Assembly: GCA_031308135.1 (NCBI GenBank)
Contig: JAHLJT010004567.1
Coordinates: 29,423,602 to 29,487,601 of the forward strand
Reading direction: 5' to 3'
Source of the DNA: Acheta domesticus
Taxonomy: Eukaryota > Arthropoda > Insecta > Orthoptera > Gryllidae
Length of the DNA stretch: 64,000 nucleotides
This document shows positions 36,300 through 64,000 of this stretch, piece by piece (position 1 is the first letter of the stretch; every line of letters starts with the position of its first letter). Below the pieces are notes generated by a model. That model was not told where the DNA came from. It ran no database searches and saw nothing but the letters and a program-made list of their open reading frames with translations. A program made the position numbers and the translations under genes.

Positions 36300-36867
36300 T
36301 TCAAATAAAGTACTTTAGTATCTTAATGGTCTGATTAAATAAACAAATATATTCTTGGGATTACATAAAAATATTAAGATGTTTACTGTTAAAGCAATCA
36401 GGTTGCGAGGATTGGCATACTTTCTCTCAGCCAGGGTTCGTCGTTGCCGCCCATCAGACTCACACGCTGTCGTGGAAGTGATAAAGTTCGGCTGTGACAA
36501 CGATTATGAACATGAAATCAAGGCGTGTGATCGCCTGTCGGTGAGAGTTAATTTTTTGAGATTTCATGTATCTATCATGTCGGTGGGGGTCACGTGCGTA
36601 GTAATGTGTGGCAACAGCGTATCGAACTGTCAGAGACGCTTATACGCTGCCGGAACTGCAGAATTGATTTACAGCTTTCGATTAAAATATTTTCTGTCAG
36701 TGTAACTCCCGTCACATTGACAGAAATTTTAACCGAAGGTCTGTTCAGATGCCCTTTTGTTTTTGTTTTTCCAATTTTATGTGCTTAAAAAAGTACTGGA
36801 GAAAGTTTTCAAAGAATATGTCGAATAAGAGCCATAGTATAGTTTACTCTGGTGGAACTCCTTGAGG
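36300..36867. other. Spacer downstream of MTAP
   Basis: No gene recognised. Short open frames on both strands (36355-36705 +, 36500-36315 -) lack domains. Confidence 0.35.
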
Positions 36868-38295
36868 TAATGTTTTTACTTTCTCTTACTAACAAGAAGA
36901 GAAAGTATTGTAATCGTGCGCCAGAAAACTGCGAATTTTCGACACAAAAACCCCTATTGCCGGGCCCTGGTAACGAAAAAGTGGATACATCCAGTTACCA
37001 GTGGCGTAGCGTCAGGGGACGCTGAGATGCTGAGCATCCTCGTATATAAGAACCTTAAATACTATAGATAATCTTACAAGTGGTCTGTTGAGCGAAACAC
37101 GTTTTGTATTAATTTTAAATTGATTTCCTATGATTGAATTTGGCGGGCTGTTGAAGCTGGCCTGTGATTGCTTGGAAGCTAAAATGCTTCTAGCGTCTGC
37201 CGAGAGATTGCGACGAGCAATGACGCATGCGCAGATGGCGAGGTTCCCCTCTTCCCCCCTGGCCCAGAGAAACCCGACTGCTTCACGCTAGCATCTACTG
37301 CGGAAAGAAGCTCGTTTGTGCACGAGAGCGCAGCACACTTCAGGCGGTCAGTAAATTATATCTCTCTCACACTCGGGAGTCCCCGCTTGACCATGGGTAC
37401 AAACTGTAGAAATAGTGCCTGTCTACTATTTCTTAATTAATATCCAAGAAATTGTATTATCTCTAAAATAGATTACATATTTTTACACAGCCCTGACTGC
37501 TGTGAGGATTTTGTGGGAAGCGCCTACACCGTCGTAAGCAATCGAGATCGTCGAAGTAGTTCCAATGTATCTGCCTTGTGTTGCGTTCGCCTGTTAGATT
37601 AAGTAGTTGATAGTGACATAGTGTGTTATTGTTGAGCATCCCCAAACGTGCGAGTCACGCTACGCCACTGCCAGTTACTAAAATTAGAAAAACCGTAACG
37701 TGGTGTAGCCTGAACCCATGATTTGTGCGCCTTTGATACAGAAAAAGTTGACGGCAAAACGTCCGCCTGCTTGTGCACGACGCTAGCGCATAAACCGTTC
37801 AGTCTATTTTCTACAAAATTGATATGCCCCAATTGTGCTAGCTGATTCGCGGCCCCTGGAATTTGAAACCGATATTTTAATTTTAGGGGTGGGCTTCTTA
37901 ACGTTAAGCCGCTCGAACATTTTCAAAAAAATGGCTCCAATTTTTTTATTGAATTTTATTGTGGAATAGGACGCTTAAGAGAACGGTGCAGGTCTCATTT
38001 TCGTTGAAATGCCTGACTTTTCGAAAATTGCATAAAAAAATCAAAACTACAAGAGTGAAGATCGAGATTTTTATCTCAAAGTCTGTTGTACAAAATTAGC
38101 TCTATAACAAAGATCACGTACAATTTTTTTCAAAAACTATTAGTTTTTGCGTAATATGCACTTTAAATTTACAATTTTTTCTAATTATTTTCTTTAATTT
38201 TTCTCCACATATGTAATAAAGGAGATGGAGCTAGTCCCGTTTTCGGGTATTGCTCGTTTTTTTCGAAAACTAAAGAAAATTCAAAACTACTAAAA

Positions 38296-38297
<2 letters not shown>
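36868..38297 (+). repeat. Dispersed non-coding repeat, copy C (interrupted by a hAT-like MITE)
   Basis: The left part is 36868-36998: actttctcttac...agagaaagtattgta, then gcgaattttcgacac, then gggccctggtaacgaaaaagtgg. It is continued after the MITE by 37671-38297: ccagttactaaaatt, acgtggtgtagcctgaaccc, ccgcctgcttgtg, cataaaccgttcag, tttgaaaccgatattttaatt, ttcgttgaaatgcctgac and tttcgaaaattgca. Removing the MITE and one copy of its 8-bp duplication leaves the block order seen in copies A, B and D. This shows that the repeat predates the MITE. Confidence 0.7.
36999..37670. mobile_element. hAT-like MITE, 672 bp, 8-bp target duplication
   Basis: The 14-bp perfect terminal inverted repeats are CAGTGGCGTAGCGT at 36999-37012 and its inverse at 37657-37670. 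CCAGTTAC flanks both ends (36991-36998, 37671-37678), an exact 8-bp target duplication as expected of hAT elements. There is no transposase; the small open frame at 37227-37409 has no domain. It is inserted inside dispersed repeat copy C. Confidence 0.85.

Positions 38298-38298
<1 letters not shown>

Positions 38299-38348
<50 letters not shown>
38299..38348 (+). repeat. (AT)n microsatellite
   Basis: About 25 AT dinucleotides. Confidence 0.95.
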
Positions 38349-38351
<3 letters not shown>

Positions 38352-39138
38352 CCTCAAAGTAAAGCAAACTGGTTTTTGCGTATTGTTGACAGCTCAGCTC
38401 TAACGGTTTTGCATCTTATTGTAACAATACAGACCTCTGCGCGCCACTAAAAATGCTTCATTCAAATAATCAAAAGCCGTCCAGCAGCGGGGAAAATGAA
38501 ATTTTCATATTCACCCCTCGCCAATGCAAAAGGCAGGACGTAGATCTCAGGAATTGGGCACTTTCTGCCTCCTCAGTCCCTTCCGGACCTCGCATCTCCC
38601 CGGGAACAATTGAGGCGCACGTGATACCCGTGCCCTTTGATGCGAGGGCTAGTCGATCGGGACTGCGCGGGAATCATCCTATTTCCCACCACCCTTCTGG
38701 AGCCCTCCGCCAACCAGCGAGGAGATCAAGTGGGTGAGACCTTCAGTAAACCAAAACTATCAATGAGCAGTGTGAGGGAGAGAACTGAAAGTATATTTTA
38801 GTCGTAAGGGCGCAGTAGTCGTAGTTAACATTTTTAGAGGGGATAATTGCCAGGGTGGGATTTTCAAGTCAAATTAAAATTATAATAAATTCAGATATAT
38901 TTTAATGGGTGAAAAAACCGGAAAGCCGATCATGCATGCCCCCTGAACCCTTGCCGGATTTATACATATGGCCACGCAGGTGAGTTCTCACGGCAGCCGG
39001 GCACCGCCGCCAATCTTGAGGTAAGGGCAAAGGTCACATTATAAAAATGTTCATATAACCAATGGTTTGCGCTTTGGAGTGCTCTATAGTAAATATTTAG
39101 CAAAACAATTGGTTAGCACTAAAGGGTGCAAAAACAGA
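38349..39138. other. Unassigned repeat-rich spacer
   Basis: Includes a GC-richer stretch (about 38460-38740) with a 94-codon open frame that I do not recognise. Its composition differs from the AT-rich flanks, so it may be part of an unidentified transposon. No TIR found. Confidence 0.3.
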
Positions 39139-39793
39139 CAGTGGCGTATACTGTGGGGAAATTGCGAGGACAAAAAAAAGTCAAGATAAATCATATTAAA
39201 AAAAATATAGGCCACATTATTTTTTGTGACATACATTTTTCAAGATTCTGTATAAAACGTTCTCTTGAGATCTGTATTAAATCGCTCGGTCATTGGCGCA
39301 TCAGTCTTCGTAAGAGGTGGCAATGCCAAAGAAACCATTGTCACCCAGCGGCATCCGCTCAGCGTGCATTCGTTGCATGATTCACTTCCCTCTCCTACTA
39401 GTAAGATATGAGCCAAAGGCTCAGACTTTCTTGACAGGTTCGGAGACAGTGGGCAGTAAACGGACAGAGTAAATTAGATGTCCACATTTGTGCAAGACAT
39501 ACACGTTTGGTGGTGAGTCTACATATTCATAATAGATTATATTAAGCGTGTTTTGTTTAAAATTGCAATATGTTAAGTATGTGATAGTGTCAGAGTTAAC
39601 TATTGTCGATTTGGTAAGATACTTTGAAAAATGTCACAGCTTATGTATGTAAATATACATAAATAATTTTAGTATGATAAAAATAGTACGAACTAGAAAA
39701 ACTATATAATCGAAGATTATGTACAGTTATATAGTCAAAGATTATTTCTAAAGTCAGCGGTAGCCCAGGGTATGAAAGCAGTATACGCCACTG
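39139..39793. mobile_element. hAT-like MITE, 655 bp
   Basis: The 15-bp perfect terminal inverted repeats are CAGTGGCGTATACTG at 39139-39153 and its inverse at 39779-39793. The first nine bases are identical to the TIR of the 36999-37670 element and the sizes are similar, suggesting related MITEs. The flanking 8-mers (aaaacaga / ctgccaga) match only in part, so a target duplication is not demonstrable. No coding capacity. Confidence 0.65.
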
Positions 39794-40555
39794 CTGCCAG
39801 AACGATTCGAAAGGCTCCTGTGCGCGCACGAATGGGCGAGCGCTTTGCGAACAAAATCATTCTGGGCACAGATGGCTTAATAGCAAATTCACGATAACCA
39901 TAGAGTTGATAATTATGAATGAAATTGTATTCTTCAAGAACTTGTTGGATATCACTTATGGTTTGTTTGTAAGAGCTTTTTTTTTAAGCAACTCTAAAAA
40001 ATTGGGCATGAAATGGAGAAAATAAAACGAAAGTAACGGTAAACATGGAAAAAGAATAAATTTTACTTTCTCTGCATTGTGTAATATTTACAGGTAAATC
40101 AGGGGGGACTGCATAAATATTCAAATGATATGCCTGCATTATTTCAATTGATGTGATGAGTGTAAAAAAAGCGAAGAGGGAACGGGAAAACGAGTCTTCT
40201 ATTAAATATATTAGATCTTAAGCTTTGATTAACCCAACCCCCGTAAGGATCCTTCTGATTTCAAATATTGGGATGTCAACAATCAAAACTCAACGGCAAG
40301 TTATGGTAAAACTACTGAGCCACGAAAAATACCTCCATCGTAAATCCATAAAATTGACAGAAAAGTCAATTTGAGTAATCTGGTAGAAATTTTAAAAGGA
40401 AAAATTACAATGCTGCGAACTCTTTGCCGTGCATTTAACTTTCTCGAATACTAAGATGTGTAGAGCACACAATAGCAGAGTTTCGAGAATTGGCTGGATT
40501 TTCGAATCGATTGCTACATAGTCAGTCGTACATTTTCGAGTAAAATACGTAGTAT
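39794..40555. other. Unassigned spacer
   Basis: No gene or clear repeat structure recognised. Confidence 0.3.
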
Positions 40556-41041
40556 GCAGAAAGTTATGTTATGCTGCAATAGAAACGGCGAATTTCAACA
40601 GAAAAACTCGTAGTTTTGTGAAGCCCTGATTTAGAAAAAGTTGATAAATCCTGTTATGTTTAGTAATTTACTTCTAAAATGTTTAGTCGGATTTCGAGGA
40701 TAGTGAGCCCTTGATACCGCCGGCGGTTTTTTACTTTCCCATCTACATACGTATATTCGGAATAATATACGTAATACAAGGAACATTATGTAATGCTGTC
40801 CGAAAAAATGGGGAATTTTCAGCAGAAAAAAATTCGTTGCCGCGCCGTGATAACGAAAAAGTGGATAAATCCAGTTGCTAAATTAAGAAAAAAATCCCCT
40901 AACGCTTGGTGTAGCCAGAATCCCTATTTTGTGGGTCCTTGATACCGAAGGACCAATTGAAAGTAAAACTTCCGTCCACCCTTTCGTCTATCTGTCTGTC
41001 CGTCCGTCCGCCTGCCCGGTGTATGTGAACAACACTATAGT
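40556..41041 (+). repeat. Dispersed non-coding repeat, copy D (two partial units)
   Basis: The first partial unit, 40556-40700, has gcgaatttcaacagaaaaactcg and gaaaaagttgataaatcc. The second, 40725-41041, has tttactttcccatctac, gtaatgctgtccgaaaaaat, cgtgataacgaaaaagtgg, ataaatccagttgctaaatt, aatcccctaacgcttggtg, tagccagaatccc, ctgtctgtccgtccgtccg and gtatgtgaacaacacta. It stops where the foldback element begins; a tttgaaaattgca block resumes near 41475. Confidence 0.7.
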
Positions 41042-41285
41042 GCGATTTCTCTATCTTAGTCCCTCAAGGCAACTCAAATCCCATCTTCGCGATGGAATAT
41101 GTCACGGCATTTCGCGTCTTTCTCGGTGTTGCCGGTAGAAGTCGCATGATCGCAAGCATTGCTTTATACGGTCGCGATCGTGCGAAATCTAGCGGAACGA
41201 CTGAGAAAGATGCGAAATATCATGACATATTCCATCGCCAAGATGGGATTTGAGTTGCCTTGAGGGAGGAAGTTAGAGAAATCGC
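41042..41285. repeat. 244-bp foldback element (long imperfect hairpin)
   Basis: Left arm 41042-41158 and right arm 41169-41285 are imperfect inverse copies with about a 10-base centre. Matching blocks from outside in are gcgatttctcta, ccctcaaggcaactcaaatc, ccatctt-gcgatggaatatg, tttcgc-tctttctc and gc-tgatcgc. It is inserted into dispersed repeat copy D. Confidence 0.75.
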
Positions 41286-41339
41286 TGTATATACTTCGAT
41301 TTTCTTTCTTGGCGCAGGGGAGGGAGTGTCAATGAAATG

Positions 41340-41462
41340 GAATATCTCACGGGATTTCAAGTCGTTCTCCGTTGTGCCGCCAGGGGTTGCATGATCGCCA
41401 GCGCTGCTCGATAGTCACGATCATGCGACTTCTATCGGCACAACCGAGAACGACGCGAAATA
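41340..41462. repeat. Second, shorter foldback related to the first
   Basis: The left arm (ggaatatctcacgggatttc...gtcgttctccgttgtgccg...gttgcatgatcg) pairs with the inverse of the right arm ending cggcacaaccgagaacgacg and cgaaata. The left arm also resembles the left arm of 41042-41285 directly, so the two hairpins are family members in tandem. The outer arm sequence is missing on the right, so this copy is truncated. Confidence 0.6.
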
Positions 41463-41499
41463 CTGAAAACTGGAATTTTGAAAATTGCAAAACTTCGAA

Positions 41500-44400
41500 A
41501 GAGGTTGACTACCAACTTCCTCAAACATAACAGATGCAACATTTTGTTCAAACATTGAAGTGTATATTTTTAACACAAGTATAAACTGAAAAAGTGTGAA
41601 CATTTGAATATAGCATACTAATCAACATAACATAATAATTTTAAGCATTTATTATAAAATAATATCTTTACTTCTGGTGAGGCTTGGGCCGTAAGACCTG
41701 CTCTTCTGTTCAGCTACTTATTGTCATGTGATGTTCTATTGCTGAATTTTGCATTACAATTTGATTTCTGTTCTTGTCTCTATTTCTACTAAATATGAAT
41801 TTCTTAGAGGATTGATACCTGGCATAACAAAAATAAAGTGACACCATTTTATTTCTGAGATGGGCTATTTCTAATTTTCACCTTGATCTATTCCAGGATT
41901 GATAAAAGTTTTTCCTGGTCTAAAAAACCCATCCCAGTTTTAAAAAAACATTTAAATATTTTGAAAATTTAAAAAATTTGTTTGTGTATTAAAATATTAA
42001 TTTCAAATTCAATTTGAATCATAACAAATATACACAAACAAGTGTAAAAAATAACCCAAGTACAAAATGAAGGTAGCCAACAACAGAATATTAACTTCAT
42101 TGTTTCGTTTTGAAACAAAAATTCACAATTTCATCTACAACAAATACAATGGCAATCCAAGTACTATTTAAACATAAAAAGCAAACTGTTTTGCAACATT
42201 GCTACAAGTTATGGATTTGTTACTTTATTACTTAAATAAAATTACCTTAAGGAAAATTTATTATCAATACTATTTATACGAGTTTGAAATCTTAAAAAAC
42301 TGGGGGGATTAATCCTTAGATGCACCATAGATACACTAGGCAGCATTACACTTGTTTGCATGCATTGATGTCAATTTGACTATGAACAATGAAAATCAGT
42401 ATTTTTTGTGAACCAAAGTTTTATTCTTCAATGAAGTTCGGGGGGGGAATTATATGTACATACATACATATATATTATATATATGGGGTTAGGGGCAAAA
42501 TATAAATATATATATATAATTTTTGCCCCTAACCCTGAGCCATTATTAGCAAAATTAAATTTGATTTTGCAAATAACCTCTGCCATAGCCCGCTAGAACG
42601 CATACTAGCGAGCTATGCCTGTGCTAACATATTTTGTAGATGTTTGACTAATTAGATATTTATTAGTTAAATATTCATGAATATCCTCAACTTTTGTACT
42701 GTATAAAAATGCTACATAAAAATAACTAAGATATTACTATGCTTTCTGTTGACCCCTAAGTTGGTTATCAATCCTTCCAAAATTTCTAAAGGAATTCCTT
42801 CATAAGAACCCTCTGCCACTTTGTTTTTCTTTTTTAAGCGAGTTTTTGATTATGTCAACTATTTCTACAGCATATGTGACAAGTCCTAGAGCAACAAAAA
42901 AACATGTAATTTCCAGAGCCCTTAAAGTAAACAAGCAAACATATTCCAACAGGCACTCTGAATGTTTTCATGTACACAATTTTAGAAATAATGTTCATCA
43001 GGAGCACTTTTCACAAGAAAATTGTACTTCAACATTCTCCTTTTCAGAAAATCAGTAAACTAGTAAATAGTAATAGTATTATCAGGCCAGTATTATTTCT
43101 GACTAGTGAGCAAAAATAACAAAGAGAATAGGATTTAATTATTATAATTAAAGATAACATTCCCAACTCATGATTCATAAATGCAATTCATAAAACATCT
43201 CAAGCTTAAGGCAATGTGGCTAAACACACTATATAATTATCCAAAGATATAGGCATTTGACTTTTTAACATTATTTTCCCAATTAGTAATTTTATGTGTA
43301 AGTAGGCATCATACTTACCTTCAGTATTATGTAAACCATTAATTAGGAATGAAAAACTTGACAATATTTGATCTTTATTATCAGACTTGAGCCCTACCCA
43401 CACTCAACCATAAAACAAACTATATAATTATTTAATGAAATAATAATGTGCAAAATCAAAACTTATCACCTGTCAAAAATTAAAACTTTGTGAATTTCCA
43501 CATTAACATCACTTTGCATGTACAATAATCACCACCTGAGCTCCAAGCATCAAGCTATGTTAATGTGGCAATGTTTTCTAGTACTGGATAAAAAATAAGG
43601 GTTTAAGAAAATGAGAATATTGTAAACTCCTTTATTCTAGGTGCTTCACAAAATACATCTATCAATAAGACTGAACAATGTTTGACACTAAACAGAAATT
43701 TGAAATTAAACTTTAAAGTTTCAGTCAATAAAATTTGAAATACTTTTAATAATTAAACAAAGCTTTGATATAATTGTGCAAAATGTGTGCATGAGCTAAA
43801 CATCACAAAATTCAAGACACAGACCTATACAAACATTCAACTTCAATACACATAAATTAATGAAGATATGAAACTTAATACAAAGCTTGATGCAAACAGA
43901 AAAGAACTCTCTATTCCAACCCCAATTAATTACACATTAACTTTAGAACAATTGTTAATATTGTGCTACTATGGCTTCTTTTGTTTTTTGACAAATCAAG
44001 CAACAAGCAACAAACATACCATATCGAAGATTTGGCTACATTTCAATCACTAATCACATCTTTTAAAACACCTTCCCATGGAACCCTAGACTAAAGTAAT
44101 TATAAAAGGTTATAAAATACTCATATAGTAAAGAAGTATACTGTAATCTATCTAACATATCTTGGCTTAAGTAACTTTGATATTAGGAAAAGCCTTTATT
44201 GACCCTGGACTCTTATGGCTTCATACAAATAATCTTGTGTAATATGAAACTGCAAAGCAATATTACAGAAGTATGTATACTCAACTCTGGTCCAGAGACA
44301 GCAATTTATCTGTAATCCATGCACCATTCAAATTGTGTGTATACTTGCGTATACACAAACATTTCTTGCAAATACTATCACAAGATTTTAAAACAGCTGC

Positions 44401-44599
44401 TCAGACTCCACTTCTTTCCATATAAATTATCTTGATAATGACCAATAATTCAAGTTCTTTGAACACACCATCATATCAAATCATAACATAATAGAAACAT
44501 ACTTCACTGATGTTCCCAATACACGTACAGTCCGATTCAGAGCAGGGAGAACTAAAGCTTAAAAATATATGCAAAACTGAATCATGACACTGAAGAATT
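41500..44599. other. AT-rich region downstream of Rho1, probably including its 3' UTR
   Basis: No further gene recognised. On the minus strand, AATAAA-type signals occur for example near 43636-43631 and 43380-43375, so the Rho1 3' UTR could extend about 1 kb. ORFs here (42846-43058, 43403-43206, 43868-44053) have no domain support. Confidence 0.4.
42486..42535. repeat. Short hairpin with CCCCTAACCC arms
   Basis: The left arm gggttaggggcaaaat pairs with the right arm atttttgcccctaaccc across an 18-base AT loop. A tatata microsatellite lies immediately upstream and in the loop. Confidence 0.7.
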
Positions 44600-62381
<17,782 letters not shown>

Positions 62382-64000
62382 CTAAGCAACACACACAATG
62401 CAACACATAAACAGAATGAAAAAGTAAGGCATAAAATTCTGTTGCTCAAGCAGCCCACAAAATAGCTTGTAAGTTTTTATTGACTTACTCTCCAAACTGT
62501 GAGATGTAACTGGGAATCACCAAAACAATAGGGAGAGTAATGAAGAGAAACTGTGACTAAGTTGATTGAGGAAAAGAATGCACGCTGTAAACATGCTACA
62601 TCTAAGATACAGGAGTGTATAAATAATGTGGCAAGGTGATAAACACACACTTAATTTATCTGAAGAGTGAACCAATTCCCCATGATGATGTGTTATTTCA
62701 GGAGTCTTCCATAAGTGAAGATAAGAGCAAGAGTTGAAGCAAGTCTCCCATTAAAGTTCTGTTCTAGATCATCTCTGTAGATTTATTAATTGACGATCAA
62801 GATTTGTACAGAATACACAATTAATGATCACTTGTGAGCATGTAACTAATATTACCGAGATTTATTTTATACTCAAAGCCTCTTGCCAGTAATATCTTTG
62901 TTATGAAACCATTTTTACAGAGCAAGTTCCAGGGTATGAAGAAAAATAAAAAAAATAAAAAATAAAATAAATCGTTTTAAATATGCAAATCAGACATTTC
63001 AAATAATAAACCATGATTATTTTATACTGAAATCGGATACATTATATCGAAGAATCCATCAGAAGGAAAGATTTTGAATGGCTGGACCCACATTCTACGA
63101 GTCAATGACGACAGCCGTTATCTCGCTACTACTATGGTGACCTCCCAACACTGTGTAGGATCAACTATCCTGTACAGACCACACATTACACACTTGCCGG
63201 TGCCAATCCAAAACTTTCATAGATACGCATCGGGCGGCCCACAGACTTCTCGCTCGTCCCAGAGGCTCCGTGTTAAGAACATAAAATACTCGCACCGAGG
63301 TTCCTAAATTTTGGAAGTGTCGTGCGACACATACACTGCGGATTTTCGTCCGCAGGATAGCCCCGACTACAAGTGAGCATCATTTTTATCGGGACTTCGC
63401 TGTCAATTTGAGTGTGATAGAAATAGGTATCGTTCCGGTATAGCAGAACAATTTACTGCCAGTGTTTGGGCAGCGGGGTCCGCTCAATCATGAATTCCTG
63501 CGGCACCAACATTTACCTTGAGAATTTGTCACAAATGTATAATAATTAAGGGTCGTTCATTTTATGATGATTTTTTAAATACATTTTATGACGATTTCCT
63601 CTTATTCCGGCTCCTCTTACTCCAGTTTAAGGAGGAAAAATCAAACAATTCTTCAATTATGAAATTTGAGACAAGCAAAATAATTTAAAAACTGAGTGTA
63701 TTATAATTAAACATGGTTGAACATGAATGTATTAAAAAATTGGCTCTTCCGTTCAATTGTCGGACGGGGCGACCGATTAATTCTCTCCCCCTCGGCTGAT
63801 CAACACTAATTCACAAGATCATTGCAGGAAAACCACAAATCTACAGGGTCATATTGAAAAGTATTTGGAACGAGGTAGTCTACCAGACTGAACACTGGTA
63901 GATCAACAGGATTATGCCGTTAATAAGCCAATATAAGCTGCATTACGGCCTACTATAACTACGTGTAGCTGGATCTACAAATTCGATGGAAAACGAGACA
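62382..64000. other. DOT1L upstream intron, running off the window
   Basis: Acceptor TTGCTTAG sits at 62382. I searched the minus strand for the conserved DOT1L N-terminus and did not find it, so this whole stretch is intron. At 63548-63570 AAGGGTCGTTCATTTTATGA resembles the TIR of the element at 9634 and may be the start of a relative. The 77-codon frame at 63074-63307 (+) has no domain. Confidence 0.5.

Noticed and set aside
37227..37409. 60-codon ORF inside the hAT-like MITE
   Set aside because: No similarity to a hAT transposase; internal filler of a non-autonomous element.
38453..38737. 94-codon ORF with GC-richer composition
   Set aside because: No recognisable domain, no splice context and surrounded by repeats. 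Left as unassigned.

Overview
This is a eukaryotic, AT-rich, intron-containing nuclear window, almost certainly from an arthropod and most likely an insect. The reasons are spliced genes with GT-AG introns, insect-type protein families, and a dense load of arthropod transposons: an R4/Dong-type LINE, a P element, Tc1/mariner fragments and hAT-like MITEs. I cannot fix the order. The long AT-rich introns and repeat load suit a hemimetabolous insect better than a fly, but that is inference.

Layout. 1-9,330 is almost entirely mobile DNA: a dispersed non-coding repeat, a deleted Tc1 transposase, then four pieces of one R4-clade (Dong-like) non-LTR retrotransposon lying in or against (TAA)n microsatellites. 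9,634-10,380 is a non-autonomous TIR element. 12,142-14,244 (+) is TPGS2, a tubulin polyglutamylase complex subunit, in five exons with a perfect RFX X-box consensus upstream. 15,301-21,737 (-) is ELMOD3 in seven exons, convergent with TPGS2. 22.6-29.0 kb is a second transposon block: dispersed repeat, mariner relic, 173-bp MITE, and a 3.7-kb THAP/P-element with both terminal inverted repeats and a target duplication but a frameshifted gene. 31,084-36,206 (+) is methylthioadenosine phosphorylase (MTAP) in six exons. 36.9-41.5 kb is a third repeat block with hAT-like MITEs and a foldback element. 44,600-45,178 (-) is Rho1 as one uninterrupted exon. 49,426-62,381 (-) is DOT1L/grappa, the histone H3K79 methyltransferase, in eleven exons with its N-terminal exon(s) beyond the right edge.

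The five host genes do not form an operon or pathway. TPGS2 acts on axonemal and neuronal microtubules. ELMOD3 is a predicted Arf-family GAP. MTAP salvages methionine and adenine from methylthioadenosine. Rho1 is the actin-controlling GTPase. DOT1L is an SAM-dependent chromatin enzyme.

The most notable non-gene signals are: serial insertion of R4/Dong elements at TAA repeats; a dispersed repeat family present at least four times with a pyrimidine-rich GTCTGTCCGTCC tract; two related foldback hairpins; a 53-bp-arm hairpin in the last ELMOD3 intron; and the X-box at TPGS2. All exon boundaries were read by eye from splice consensus, reading-frame continuity and remembered family sequences. No alignment or database search was run.
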